A stretch of 64,000 nt of DNA from Stieleria maiorica. GTDB lineage: Bacteria > Planctomycetota > Planctomycetia > Pirellulales > Pirellulaceae. The notes beneath the pieces were generated by a model, which saw nothing but the letters and a program-made list of their open reading frames with translations, searched no databases and was not told the origin of the DNA. A program made the position numbers and the translations under genes. The DNA lies in NCBI RefSeq assembly GCF_008035925.1, contig NZ_CP036264.1:6915641-6979640 (forward strand), read 5' to 3'. Below are positions 42,555 to 52,105 of the stretch, in pieces. Position 1 is the first letter of the stretch, and every line of letters begins with the position of its first letter.

Positions 42555-42567
42555 GTGATTCCTCCGA

Positions 42568-45090
42568 TTACGGTTGATCGGCCAAGCGATCGAGTTCGCT
42601 TTGAATGTCGTCGCCTTCGTAAAACCACAATCCGCCGTTGACGGTGACCGTCTGGCCGGGGGCACAGTCGGGGAAGATCGGGTCGGAATGGATGCAGGGG
42701 ACCGGCGGGTTCGTCCAGACACGATGATTCGGCTGCCAAGCGGTGATGATCCAGCGATTGGAGTTTGCAGCACGTACGGCGACAAACGGCGGTGCGGTGA
42801 CGCTGGGCAGTTTTTCTTGCGAGTTGAACCCGATCGCCCCTTTCAGCATCACGCAAACCTGGACACGCAGCCCCGTCAGTTTTTCCTTTGTGCCGTTGGT
42901 CAATTTCAGCTGCATCGCTGCGGCGCCGGATTGCTCGGTCACATGACTTTCGATCACGATCCCGCCGGGAAGCTTTCTTTCCACGTGCAGTGTGTCTTCG
43001 TCGACCGACCACTCCAATCGGGGCAAGTCGATGCCTTGTTCGGTCCAAATTGTGGGGATGTGTTCGTGGGCCAGGTAGGTCAAACCGAGATTCGAGAACA
43101 CGGCTTCGGGGACGTCGACGACGACGTATCCGCCCTCGTCCCAGGGTGGGAAGACACTGACCTTGGTTTCACGCTGCGGCCGAATCGCTCCATCTAGAAA
43201 CCCGATCCGCGGGTGTCGGCCACCGGGATAGGGCAGAATGCGAAACCCAGTCGAGCCGGCGGAGTCGGCACGCTGCGCGATCGCTTCGGCTGCTTCGGCT
43301 GATGACAATCCGGTTGCCAAGCGAACTTCGTCGACGTCAAAGCGATGGTCATTGATCATGTTGTCCAGCCAACGCTTGAGTGTTTCTCCTGCCGATGGTC
43401 TCGCTGCGGCAGCGACGTCGGCGGAGTCATCAAAAACGTCCAGCGATTGGTAGTACGCCAGCGCCCGTTCGTATTCCTGCATCGCGGCCGCAGGCACGAT
43501 GCCCTGACTGCGACGCATTTCGTTTTCCAATCGCGAGACCAGATAGCGTTTTTCCCGCGCTAGCGGACGAACCGGTTCCTCACCGATTTCGACATACCAG
43601 GGCGCCGAATGGACGAACCGTGATTGCCCGTCATCGTGGGGCTGCCAAAACCGAACGGCAAACCAGCCCGAGCGATCGGGAAGGACGTCTAGTGAAAACG
43701 CCGAGCGAAAGGCACCTTCGGCGGTACGTTGGTTTTGCGGCCGCAGCAGTACCTCCGGACGCCCGTTGATCAGCAGTTCGCCGTAGGACAATCGCTTTTC
43801 CGAGAGCACGTCGACGGCCAGCGGAATCGCCTCGGGAGCTGACAGACGAAAAACATGACCGGGGTCATGTTCGTCGGCGGTCGCATAGAGCATCGGCCCG
43901 GTCGTGACGAAGGAACGTCCCGCCCGAAGGCCACGCAGCCAGTCATCGAATTCGAATCCGTCTTCCTGGTGCACGTAGACGCGACCGAATCCGGCCGGCA
44001 CCGGATGGACGCCGTTGGCCGTTCCGGCCGAAGGCGGCATGCGAAAGCCACAGTTGAGCAGCGTGTAATACATCCCCAGTGTGTAGTCGATCCATTGACG
44101 ATGGCCGCCCTGGCCCGCGCCATAGGGCGGCTGCATGTAGGCCGGGGCCGGCGTGTTCCAGTTTCGAAACGCAAACTCGGTCCGCCATACATGGTTGTTC
44201 GAAAGCTCGTACAACGCATCGGGCGCGATCGTCGGCAACACCATCGCGAACGGCCAATCCAGTTTGTCCATGTCGAACAACGCGCCCGGATCCGTCGACC
44301 GGACCGACTGGACGACGGGGCGCCAGGGGGGCACGCCTAACTGCAGAGCGTTGCGATGGCCGAGGACGAACAATGCGCCCAGTGTGTGTCGTTGCTCGGC
44401 AACGGTGAAGATCTCGTACTCGGTGTTGCGAGGCCAAATGACGTGTGTCTGGTCGACCGTGACCAGCCCGTCGGGAATGTCGGACAAGTTCTTGTCTCCG
44501 GCGCGCGGAGCCCGATCGGCGATCGTGACCCAGTTGGTCAGCGGCAGCGCGACGTTCAGGTCTTCTGCGAGAATGACGTTTTCCAAGTCTTGGATCGTGC
44601 GGTGCAGGTGTGTGTCACCGGAGTACCAGCCCCGTGACTGCGGATCCGCCCAACGTTTCAATCGGACCGTCAATTCCACGTCATTCGCGCCGACCGTCAG
44701 CGTCTGGGTGTGCGGAAAGTACGTTTTGCCCCGCTGGACGGTCAATTGATACTCGCCTTCGGGAACCGCGGCCGAGCAGCGATGGGCCGAGACCGTGGTG
44801 TGGTACTCGACGGAGCGTTTGTTGATCCAGTTTTGTTTTTCGTAGCGCACCGCCGAACCGGACGCATCGTCGGATTGAAAGTAGAACGGTTTTTCCGCGG
44901 AAGATTGCAAGTACAACCGCGCCGCGACCGGCTCGCCGGTGTCCGCATCGACAACGCTCAACCGAATCGTCCGCTGCTCCGCTATACAGCGATCTGTCGC
45001 AACGAATAGAACCGTGAAGACGATGGCGACCATCGACAGTGCCTGCCATCGCCGTGGTGCACTCGTTGCATCGTTCGCGTTGTTTAACAT
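42568..45090 (-). CDS. Secreted PHP-like (CehA/McbA-type) protein, upstream partner
   Basis: The 840-aa protein has a signal segment (MVAIVFTVLFVATDRCIAEQ) and an N-terminal Cna-B/transthyretin-like beta domain (IRLSVVDADTGEPVAARLYL). The PHP-like site is RGWYSGDTHLHRTIQDLENV at about 152-171. LLNCGFRMPPSAGTANGVHP and the LRGLRAGRSFVTTGPMLYAT stretch match the equivalent region of the next gene, so the two are distant paralogues. A C-terminal extension (about 600-840) has an unrelated beta-rich fold, with LNLTNGTKEKL-like and VTVNGGLWFYEGDDIQSELD. It lacks the EF-hand insert. The ATG at 45090 was used. Thirteen bases separate its stop from the next start. Confidence 0.85.
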   Translation of the reverse strand: MLNNANDATSAPRRWQALSMVAIVFTVLFVATDRCIAEQRTIRLSVVDADTGEPVAARLYLQSSAEKPFYFQSDDASGSAVRYEKQNWINKRSVEYHTTVSAHRCSAAVPEGEYQLTVQRGKTYFPHTQTLTVGANDVELTVRLKRWADPQSRGWYSGDTHLHRTIQDLENVILAEDLNVALPLTNWVTIADRAPRAGDKNLSDIPDGLVTVDQTHVIWPRNTEYEIFTVAEQRHTLGALFVLGHRNALQLGVPPWRPVVQSVRSTDPGALFDMDKLDWPFAMVLPTIAPDALYELSNNHVWRTEFAFRNWNTPAPAYMQPPYGAGQGGHRQWIDYTLGMYYTLLNCGFRMPPSAGTANGVHPVPAGFGRVYVHQEDGFEFDDWLRGLRAGRSFVTTGPMLYATADEHDPGHVFRLSAPEAIPLAVDVLSEKRLSYGELLINGRPEVLLRPQNQRTAEGAFRSAFSLDVLPDRSGWFAVRFWQPHDDGQSRFVHSAPWYVEIGEEPVRPLAREKRYLVSRLENEMRRSQGIVPAAAMQEYERALAYYQSLDVFDDSADVAAAARPSAGETLKRWLDNMINDHRFDVDEVRLATGLSSAEAAEAIAQRADSAGSTGFRILPYPGGRHPRIGFLDGAIRPQRETKVSVFPPWDEGGYVVVDVPEAVFSNLGLTYLAHEHIPTIWTEQGIDLPRLEWSVDEDTLHVERKLPGGIVIESHVTEQSGAAAMQLKLTNGTKEKLTGLRVQVCVMLKGAIGFNSQEKLPSVTAPPFVAVRAANSNRWIITAWQPNHRVWTNPPVPCIHSDPIFPDCAPGQTVTVNGGLWFYEGDDIQSELDRLADQP

Positions 45091-45137
45091 CAAGGCACCT
45101 GTGGCAATGGATCGAGCATCGTTGGTGTCTAGGCTTT

Positions 45138-45326
45138 AGGGACCGTCCAGCTTAGGACGATGCTTTTCTTGCACGTACGATGGCCCTTCCGGGCCGTCGC
45201 CCGTGGGGCTCAGCGCGACGACCTAGAAAGGACGTCGTACACCCCTCCACCGACTACCTCTTACCCGATCGGCCAGATCATTTGGATTCGTCGCGTTTCG
45301 CCTCCGCCCTAAGCTGGACGGTCCCT
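45138..45326. mobile_element. MITE-like 189-bp element with perfect 19-bp terminal inverted repeats, containing a family D unit
   Basis: AGGGACCGTCCAGCTTAGG at 45138-45156 is the exact complement of CCTAAGCTGGACGGTCCCT at 45308-45326. Between them, 45172-45242 holds a family D unit with GTACGATGGCCCTTCCGGGC and GACCTAGAAAGGACGTCGTA. No transposase is encoded. Non-autonomous mobility is inferred from the perfect termini only. It lies between the PHP-like operon start and the EamA gene stop. Confidence 0.7.
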
Positions 45327-45381
45327 TTCGCCGATTTACCCGGGGGGCCACCTTCTGGCAAAGGCCGTCCATTCTATCGGA

Positions 45382-46263
45382 TCACTCGGCACCAGGTGTG
45401 CTTTTGCATTTCATCAGCCAGGGTTGGACGATCACCGCGGCCAGGATCACCAGCGTGCCGGCGTAGAAACGACTGCCGAGCAGCTCGTGGTCGCCAAAGA
45501 ACAACGCCCCCAACGAGATCCCGTAGACCGGTTCCAAGTTGTTGGCAAAATTGATCGTGAACACGGACAGACGGTCCAACAAACGGACGTAGATTTGATA
45601 GGCCAGCACGGTGCCGGCCAGCACCAGAATCGCCAGCCACAACCACTCCAGCGACACCGGCAGATAGCGGTCCGAATCAAGCGGAGCCCCCAACAGATCG
45701 GCGGTCACCAGTGCCGCACCGCAGAACAACGCCGCACCGGCCATCTCGTACATGACAACCGATTGCGGATGAACCCGACCGGCAAACAAGCCGTTGATGA
45801 TCGAAAACAGCGTGGCTACGATCGCGCCGACCAATGCCACCAACAAACCATAGTGAAATCGTGTCTCGGTGCGATAAATCCAAACCACCGCCGCGATCAC
45901 GACACACCCAAGCAGCAGGTTCCCCCACTGGAAGCGAACCTTGCGAATCAGGATCGGTTCCAACAGCGCCGTCCAGAAGCTGGTCGTCGCCATCCCGATC
46001 ATGCAGATCGAGACGTTGGCGACTTTGACCGCCAGAAAAAACAGAATCCAATGGGCACCGACCAGCATCCCATTGGCGATCAAGGCAACGACAAGCGGTT
46101 TCGAAACTGCCGCGCGGCGGGGCAGCAGGGCAAACAGGATCACGGCCGCGGCGGCGCTGCGATACAAGACGACCTGTGTCGCACTCAATTCGATCAGCTT
46201 GCCCAACACCGCGGTGAAGCCCCAAATCAGGACGACAAAGTGAAGCTTCAGGTAGTCACGCAC
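45382..46263 (-). CDS. EamA/DMT-family transporter, ten TM helices
   Basis: The 293-aa membrane protein is a drug/metabolite transporter of the RhaT/EamA type. Two repeats of five helices are visible: FVVLIWGFTAVLGKLIELSA with VVLYRSAAAAVILFALL in the first, and LVALVGAIVATLFSIINGLF with the W-L-A-I-L-V-L-A-G-T-V region and LLDRLSVFTINFANNLEPVYGISLGALFFGD in the second (the last given here as LLDRLSVFTINF and NLEPVYGISLGAL). Such carriers export amino acids, nucleosides or other metabolites. The start is uncertain: a GTG at 46263 gives a compact N-terminus beginning MRDYLKLHFVV, whereas a GTG at 46356 would add an Arg/Pro-rich leader. The cytidylate kinase gene is divergent. Confidence 0.87.
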   Translation of the reverse strand: MRDYLKLHFVVLIWGFTAVLGKLIELSATQVVLYRSAAAAVILFALLPRRAAVSKPLVVALIANGMLVGAHWILFFLAVKVANVSICMIGMATTSFWTALLEPILIRKVRFQWGNLLLGCVVIAAVVWIYRTETRFHYGLLVALVGAIVATLFSIINGLFAGRVHPQSVVMYEMAGAALFCGAALVTADLLGAPLDSDRYLPVSLEWLWLAILVLAGTVLAYQIYVRLLDRLSVFTINFANNLEPVYGISLGALFFGDHELLGSRFYAGTLVILAAVIVQPWLMKCKSTPGAE

Positions 46264-46384
46264 GATGGGAAAGAACCGGAGGGGGCGAAAAAAAGGACAC
46301 GTGGGGAGCCGCCGGGCCGCTGCGTCGTGGGGATTCGATCGTCCTCCCAATTGCACAACGTGGTTCGCGCCATCACCATAGGCG

Positions 46385-47077
46385 GTGAAATTCGTTCGTC
46401 AATTACAGGATGTTCCAACGTTGATCGTCACCATCGATGGCCCCGCCGGTGCCGGCAAAAGCAGTATCGCGCACCAAGTCGCTTCCCAACTGGCGTTCGA
46501 GTTTCTGGACACCGGCGCGCTTTACCGGGCCGCCACGCTGGCGGCGATCCGAGCCAAGCTTGACTTGGAGAATGCCGACGGCCTGGCCGAATTCGTCGGC
46601 TCACTCGAGTTGTCCTGGCAGGACCGCTCCGTGCGACTCGGTGACGAAGATGTTTCGGAACTGATTCGCACGCCCGAGGTCACCAAGTCGATTCGATTCT
46701 TGGCCGACGTCCCCGCCGTCCGCGCCCAACTGTCCCAGATCCAACGCGACATCGCCGCCGGCCGCGACATCGTTACCGAAGGACGCGATCAAGGCGCCGA
46801 AGTGTTCCCGCACGCCGAGTGTAAAGTCTTCTTAACCGCATCACCGCTCGAACGCGCCAAACGGCGGATGCGACAACTGGCCGATTCGGGGCGATACGTA
46901 TCGCTGGAAGATGTGCTGTCGGCGCAAAACCAACGCGATCTGGAAGACCGGATGCGTGACGTCGGACGACTGCGTGCTGCCGAAGATGCGGTGGTCGTCA
47001 ACACCGACGGAATGTCGCCCGAAGAAGTGCTGCAGCAGATCGTGTCGCTGGTTCGGTCGCGGATCGAATCGTCCTAG
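46385..47077 (+). CDS. cmk: Cytidylate kinase
   Basis: The 230-aa enzyme phosphorylates CMP and dCMP to the diphosphates in pyrimidine nucleotide salvage. P-loop GPAGAGKSSIAHQVA begins at residue 19. FLDTGALYRAATLAAI is the CMP-binding Asp-Thr-Gly-x-x-Tyr-Arg motif. DIVTEGRDQGAEVFPHAE corresponds to the GRDIGT-V-x-P-A motif; here GRDQG replaces GRDIG. FLTASPLERAKRRMRQL is the lid. Length is normal for a bacterial Cmk. The GTG at 46385 is 12 residues upstream of a TTG at 46421, which is an alternative start with an AGGA nearby. A family D repeat follows the stop. Confidence 0.93.
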   Translation: MKFVRQLQDVPTLIVTIDGPAGAGKSSIAHQVASQLAFEFLDTGALYRAATLAAIRAKLDLENADGLAEFVGSLELSWQDRSVRLGDEDVSELIRTPEVTKSIRFLADVPAVRAQLSQIQRDIAAGRDIVTEGRDQGAEVFPHAECKVFLTASPLERAKRRMRQLADSGRYVSLEDVLSAQNQRDLEDRMRDVGRLRAAEDAVVVNTDGMSPEEVLQQIVSLVRSRIESS

Positions 47078-47084
47078 CGGTTCG

Positions 47085-47152
47085 GTGTACGACGTCCTTT
47101 TTAGGTCGTCGCGGAGAGTCCTGCGGACGACGGCCCGGAAGGGCCATCGTAC
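47085..47152 (-). repeat. Family D element, second copy
   Basis: Read on the minus strand it gives GTACGATGGCCCTTCCGGGC, continuing to CGTCGTCCGCAGGAC and ending CCTAAAAAGGACGTCGTACA. This matches 45174-45242 with only scattered differences. It lies between the convergent cmk and methyltransferase stop codons, without the 19-bp ends of the 45-kb copy. Confidence 0.85.
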
Positions 47153-47184
47153 TTGGGAAAGCGATCGTCCCAAGCGGCGAGCGC

Positions 47185-48033
47185 CTACCGCCTGCAGACC
47201 AAAAACAGCCCGCTGGCATCCCAAGCCGACGTCACCAGATCGCTGCCGTCGATCCCCACGCGGTCGATCCGCTCTACCGTCCAGCCGGCCGCTTTTAAAT
47301 CCGATTTGATTTCGTTTTCGGAAAAACGGTGCATGAACATTTTTTCCAGACCGCGGTAGGCATACGTCGCGTCGCCGAACTCCGCCTCGCGACTGCAAAG
47401 CGAACGGACCCGGCTTCGCAGTAGTCGCGCCCATCCGCCCGTTTCCCGCAGTGCGGCCCAACGCCGGTGAACGTGCAGGATCAAACCGCCGCCGGGGCGA
47501 ACGGTGCGCGCGATATGGCACAGGCATTGAATCCGATTGGCCCGGCCCTGGATCATCCCCAGCGTGCTGAACATGCAGATCGCGTGATCGGCAACGGAGT
47601 CGGCGATTGCATCAAGTTGGACCAGATTGGCGCGCATCGGCATCACCGTGCCGGCCTGGTCGTCATCATCGTCTGCCGGGGCGAAGTTCTGGACCAGTTG
47701 TTCCAGCATCGGGTGACTGAGGTCAACGGCCAGGACGTCGTAGCCCCGTCGACTGACCGGCAGAGCCAAGCGTCCGGTTCCCGCCCCCAGATCCAAGACC
47801 AATGGCTTCGCCGCACCGGAATTTGCCGATTCGATACCGGATGGGCGGTGCGAAAACGTCGACAGTGTCTCCAGGACATAGCGCCGATCGAGCTCGCATA
47901 GCGGAGTGTCCGCCACAAAGTCGTCGTAGTGGCGTGCGATCGTCCGCTGATGGACGTATTGCCAAGTTCCGGCGGCGACACCACGCGGCCGCTGCCAATC
48001 GGGTGGGGTGGTGGAATGCGGGGGCTGGCTCAA
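47185..48033 (-). CDS. Class I SAM-dependent methyltransferase
   Basis: The 282-aa protein shows the Rossmann methyltransferase motif I in PLVLDLGAGTGRLALPVSRR (about 77-96), then YDVLAVDLSHPMLEQLVQNF with the acidic motif II residue, and CMFSTLGMIQG and TVRPGGGLILHVHRRW (motifs IV-VI). The N-terminus TIARHYDDFVADTPLCELDR is typical of methyltransferases acting on small molecules. The C-terminal region, KMFMHRFSENEIKSDLKAAG, resembles the lid of UbiE/Trm-like enzymes. The substrate is not predictable. The only usable start is the TTG at 48033 (AGGAAG lies about 12 bases upstream). It is divergent from gap. Confidence 0.88.
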   Translation of the reverse strand: MSQPPHSTTPPDWQRPRGVAAGTWQYVHQRTIARHYDDFVADTPLCELDRRYVLETLSTFSHRPSGIESANSGAAKPLVLDLGAGTGRLALPVSRRGYDVLAVDLSHPMLEQLVQNFAPADDDDDQAGTVMPMRANLVQLDAIADSVADHAICMFSTLGMIQGRANRIQCLCHIARTVRPGGGLILHVHRRWAALRETGGWARLLRSRVRSLCSREAEFGDATYAYRGLEKMFMHRFSENEIKSDLKAAGWTVERIDRVGIDGSDLVTSAWDASGLFLVCRR

Positions 48034-48190
48034 AACAGAGTTGTCTTCCTATAATCTCGCCTCGTGATCAGCGCCACGACTGCAGCTCATCGCAGCGATT
48101 CGCAGCTCCTCCCAAAGCGAGTGAGAATGGGCTCCCGCTGACTCATCGAATGCTCACATTTTATCCGATGCCGGCCAGCGAATTGGCTGA

Positions 48191-49216
<1,026 letters not shown>

Positions 49217-49272
49217 GTTTCGGACCCTGATGCGGTGACCATCCGCAACCGCATCGAAGCAACGAAAACGAC

Positions 49273-49305
49273 ACAGGCTCGCCGGAAACGGCGGGCCTGT
49301 TTTTT
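49273..49305 (+). terminator. Intrinsic terminator of gap
   Basis: A 12-bp stem ACAGGCTCGCCG / CGGCGGGCCTGT, with one G-T wobble and a GAAA tetraloop, is followed by six T. It lies 57 bases past the gap stop codon and is the best intrinsic terminator in the window. Confidence 0.92.
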
Positions 49306-49588
49306 GTAGTGGTGCTGTCCAGCTAGAGCGTCTGGCAGAACTTTGATCGTCACATTTGTCCCCGACGTCCTATTGGTCCTATTTGCCAGCAGGATCGATC
49401 GGACCTCGATGACTCACGGGACTGATGTTTCTGATCGAGCACAAATCTCATCACCGCAGCAGTCGGACCAAACGAACGGCATTTGGCATTGACAGGCGTT
49501 CCCAATATCGGTTTGGTTGGAGGGCGATCACGTTGCTTCACCCTCCCCCCTTCCAAGCCACCGCCATCATCCCGCACCCGGAAACGAC

Positions 49589-50005
49589 ATGCCGATCAAC
49601 GAAGTGCTGCGACCCGATGACCTGACTGACGAAATGCTGGAAGCGATCTTCGAGCCGACGGATCTGGATGTTCGCCGCGACAACGACGGCGACCTGGTCG
49701 TCAGCCGTGGCGTTTCCTGTTACGTGATGCCGACGGCCGAAAATGAACGCTTGATGCTGATGACGTTCGTCGGCGTCAAGGAAAACACCGATCGCGCCGA
49801 CAAGCTGGAATTCGTCAATCGCGTCAACAACGACATCTCCACCGTCCGAGCCCACGTCAACCAGCGCGAATCGATCGTGTTTGATTACCACATCCCGGTC
49901 CGAGGCGGCGTCAGCGGCGAAGCGATCGTCGAAGCGACCCGGTTTTTCCTGTTGGCCAGCGCCCACGCGATCGATCGCTGCGACGAAGACGACATCGTCC
50001 GCTGA
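49589..50005 (+). CDS. YbjN-like small protein
   Basis: The 138-aa cytoplasmic protein begins MPINEVLRPDDLTDEMLEAI. The alternating beta/alpha arrangement, with LVVSRGVSCYVMPTAENERL, LMTFVGVKENTDRADKLEFV and VFDYHIPVRGGVSGEAIVEA followed by a helix FFLLASAHAIDRCDE, matches YbjN-type domains, which share the type III secretion chaperone fold. YbjN is linked to stress and motility regulation in enterobacteria, but that should not be transferred here. The ATG at 49589 was preferred to the upstream GTG/TTG frame beginning at 49517, which reads His/Pro-rich, non-native sequence. Neighbours give no pathway. Confidence 0.75.
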   Translation: MPINEVLRPDDLTDEMLEAIFEPTDLDVRRDNDGDLVVSRGVSCYVMPTAENERLMLMTFVGVKENTDRADKLEFVNRVNNDISTVRAHVNQRESIVFDYHIPVRGGVSGEAIVEATRFFLLASAHAIDRCDEDDIVR

Positions 50006-50045
50006 TCCCCGGATTCTGCCGCGATGCATTCTTCGGATCGGACTT

Positions 50046-50245
50046 TGCGGAAGTCGCCAAGACTTTCGGCGATTCGCCCGGGAGACCGAAACACTTGGCG
50101 GCCTGTTGATTTAATCCGATCACACGTGGGATCAGCCGTTTCGCGCGAGCGTACGGGCCTCCAACACCAAGAAAACGAACTGGCGCCCGTAGGCTCGCGC
50201 CAAACGGCTGATTAAATCAACAGGCCGTTGACGAGTTCCGCTACC
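50046..50245. repeat. Family E element interrupted by a family A element
   Basis: TGCGGAAGTCGCCAAGACTT at 50046-50065 and GGGAGACCGAAACACTTGGC near 50080-50099 match the 27667-27776 element in order; the expected right tip TTCCGCTACC appears only at 50236-50245. The intervening 50099-50227 is family A. This order is most simply explained by insertion of A into E. Confidence 0.7.
50099..50227. repeat. Family A palindromic element, copy 2 (best preserved)
   Basis: The terminal inverted repeats CGGCCTGTTGATTTAATC and GATTAAATCAACAGGCCG match perfectly over 18 bp. The inner arms (ATCAGCCGTTTCGCGCGAGC; GCTCGCGCCAAACGGCTGAT) are near-perfect complements. Total 129 bp, no coding capacity. Confidence 0.92.
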
Positions 50246-50253
50246 CCAAAATC

Positions 50254-50302
50254 ATTCTGCCCCCATCGTTTTGCCCCCATCGTTTTGCCCCCATCGTTTT
50301 GC
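50254..50302 (-). repeat. Family G short array (three to four 14-bp units)
   Basis: Tandem units read TTTTGCCCCCATCG on plus (CGATGGGGGCAAAA on minus). The same core occurs at 52045-52072 and 54904-54994, always beside a minus-strand gene of this cluster. Confidence 0.9.
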
Positions 50303-50348
50303 CACGTCTTCGCAAGACGAGCCTGCCGGGGGCCGCTGACCGAGGACT

Positions 50349-51827
50349 TCAAGAATCACCATCTGCCAGCAATTCATCGATCTTCGCGTGGATCTCATCG
50401 GCGGTTGATTCCCCGGCACCGGTCTTGACCAGTCGCACGGTCCCCTGACGGTCGATCAACACCACGTGGGGAATCCCGCGGACGCCGAAGTCGCCGGACA
50501 TCTCGCTGCCTTCGGGCGTCACGAAAACCGGATGCTTGAGATCGTGATGCTCCAGAAAGCTGGCGATCGTTCGACGCTCTTCATCTGGCGTGACGTCTTC
50601 GCTTGCGTGGGAGGCGCGTTTGGCTTGTTCGTCCCACTGGAAGTTGTAGTACTGTGTAACACCGACGATTTCGAATCCACGGTCGGCGAATTCCGCACGC
50701 CACTGGCGTAGATGGGGAAACGTCGCGATGCAGGGGCCACACCACATGGCCCAGAAGTCGAGCAGGACAACCTTTCCCCTCATGGACTCCGGATCGATTT
50801 CGATGACGTTGACCCAAGCGTCGACGTCCCAGTCGGGGGCGGGTTGGCCGACGAGCGACGCGACCGGCTTGGCGGTCGCCATTCGGTCGCGATAAATCTC
50901 GATGCGACGAAGCGTCGCCTGGACCGAGCGATTCGTCAGCGCAATGCGTGCCAACCTGGGCGACACGCTTTCGATCCGCTCCTTGGTCGCCTCGGGATCG
51001 TCTTGGCGCCACTGGCTGATCATCATCATCTGCGTCTCGGCGAAGTCATTTTGCAGCGCGAGCGAATCGGGGTATCTTTCAACGGCCGCGTTGACCGCTT
51101 GATCAAGTCGCTCGATGCATTCATCACGCCAAGGATCGTTGCCGCGTTCATCACCGGCCAGATTGCGGAGCACGCGTATGTAGGCCGTCATCGACACTTC
51201 GTTTGCGTCGTCCGATTCATTGATCTCGCTCAATCGTCCCACTTGTGCCTCGATCAATTCCGTCGCCGCGTCCGTCTGGCCTGATTCAACCATCAATTGT
51301 GCCTTCAAGACGGTCAGCTGTGCCAGCGGCATCAGCAGATCGAAATCCGAATCGGCCGGCGCATCCTTGAACGCGTTCAACGCATCATCGACGGCGGTTC
51401 GCAGGGCGTCATCGTTGCCGGATTTCTGGGCGACGTCCTGGATGCTTTGGATCGTCATCCAGCTGCCGAACAAGTTTCGGCTTTCGTCGGCATGTTTCAG
51501 ATAGAAATCGAGCAGCTTGCGAAACTGTTCGGTCGCTTGCCGGTAGTCCGCCTGGTCGGCAAACCGCGAGGCCAGACTGTGTCGGAGCACGTGGTGATCT
51601 TCCGAATCCGGGTTCTCGGCGATCTTCGAATCAAGAAACGTCACCGCAGCCTGCAGATCCGAATCCATCCGCCCGCGAAGCTCCGCCTGCAGTTTTCGAA
51701 AAGCTTCCAAGCCGGCGTCCTGTGCCCGCAGCAACGTGTCGCTTGGCAGCGTCAGACAAACACAGACCACCGCGCCGACCAAAGCCGCTGAAACCAAGAA
51801 ACGATTGCCGAAGCGAAACATGATCAT
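50349..51827 (-). CDS. TlpA-type thiol-disulfide protein with long helical N-terminal domain
   Basis: The 492-aa protein has a signal or anchor segment (FLVSAALVGAVVCVCLTLPS, about 10-29). A roughly 300-residue helical region follows, resembling TPR-like repeats (FRKLQAELRGRMDSDLQAAV; LDSKIAENPDSEDHHVLRHS). The C-terminal 150 residues are a TlpA/AhpC-TSA thioredoxin fold: GKVVLLDFWAMWCGPCIATF (active site W-C-G-P-C near 360), then FLEHHDLKHPVFVTPEGSEM and RGIPHVVLIDRQGTVRLVK with the cis-Pro. It should reduce or transfer disulfides in the periplasm. Start: ATG 51827, alternative 51821; the upstream frame is not coding. Confidence 0.9.
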   Translation of the reverse strand: MIMFRFGNRFLVSAALVGAVVCVCLTLPSDTLLRAQDAGLEAFRKLQAELRGRMDSDLQAAVTFLDSKIAENPDSEDHHVLRHSLASRFADQADYRQATEQFRKLLDFYLKHADESRNLFGSWMTIQSIQDVAQKSGNDDALRTAVDDALNAFKDAPADSDFDLLMPLAQLTVLKAQLMVESGQTDAATELIEAQVGRLSEINESDDANEVSMTAYIRVLRNLAGDERGNDPWRDECIERLDQAVNAAVERYPDSLALQNDFAETQMMMISQWRQDDPEATKERIESVSPRLARIALTNRSVQATLRRIEIYRDRMATAKPVASLVGQPAPDWDVDAWVNVIEIDPESMRGKVVLLDFWAMWCGPCIATFPHLRQWRAEFADRGFEIVGVTQYYNFQWDEQAKRASHASEDVTPDEERRTIASFLEHHDLKHPVFVTPEGSEMSGDFGVRGIPHVVLIDRQGTVRLVKTGAGESTADEIHAKIDELLADGDS

Positions 51828-52044
51828 CGACTCCAACCAGAGGGTCTGTAGTGCAAGACACCCATCGTATGCCCCCGGCAGTGCCGCTCGCAAGCTAGGT
51901 GCGGGGCGTCCGGTTGGCTTCGTGCTGGTGATCGGTCCAGTCGCTGCGGTGACGCGCGTCATGATGGATAGGACCAATGCGACCTATAAGTCCTATGTGT
52001 CCTACTGGTCCCATTGCACGATCGTTGCCTGATCCTCGAAGGGT

Positions 52045-52072
52045 AGGCAAAACAATGGGGGCAAAACAATTC
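52045..52072 (+). repeat. Family G pair
   Basis: GGCAAAACAATGGG is followed by GGCAAAACAATTCC, two units of the family G motif with a G to A change. They lie just past the PhoD-like stop codon (minus gene ending at 52106). Confidence 0.7.
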
Positions 52073-52105
52073 CAGGTGGCCATCGTGTTGCCACCGCTTC
52101 GAACT

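Larger units (their letters stand above)
50006..50348. other. 343-bp intergenic region: nested repeats and a 14-bp array
   Basis: The whole gap is repeat: a family E element (50046-50245) interrupted by family A copy 2 (50099-50227), then a family G array (50254-50302). No gene is present. TlpA-type gene 50349-51827 and the YbjN-like gene converge on it. Confidence 0.8.

Noticed and set aside
42555..42785. N-terminal extension of the downstream PHP-like protein
   Set aside because: It overlaps the upstream gene out of frame; an SD-supported ATG with signal peptide occurs at 42554.
45180..45554. 124-aa plus-strand ORF beside the EamA gene
   Set aside because: Begins in the family D element and ends antisense to the EamA coding region.
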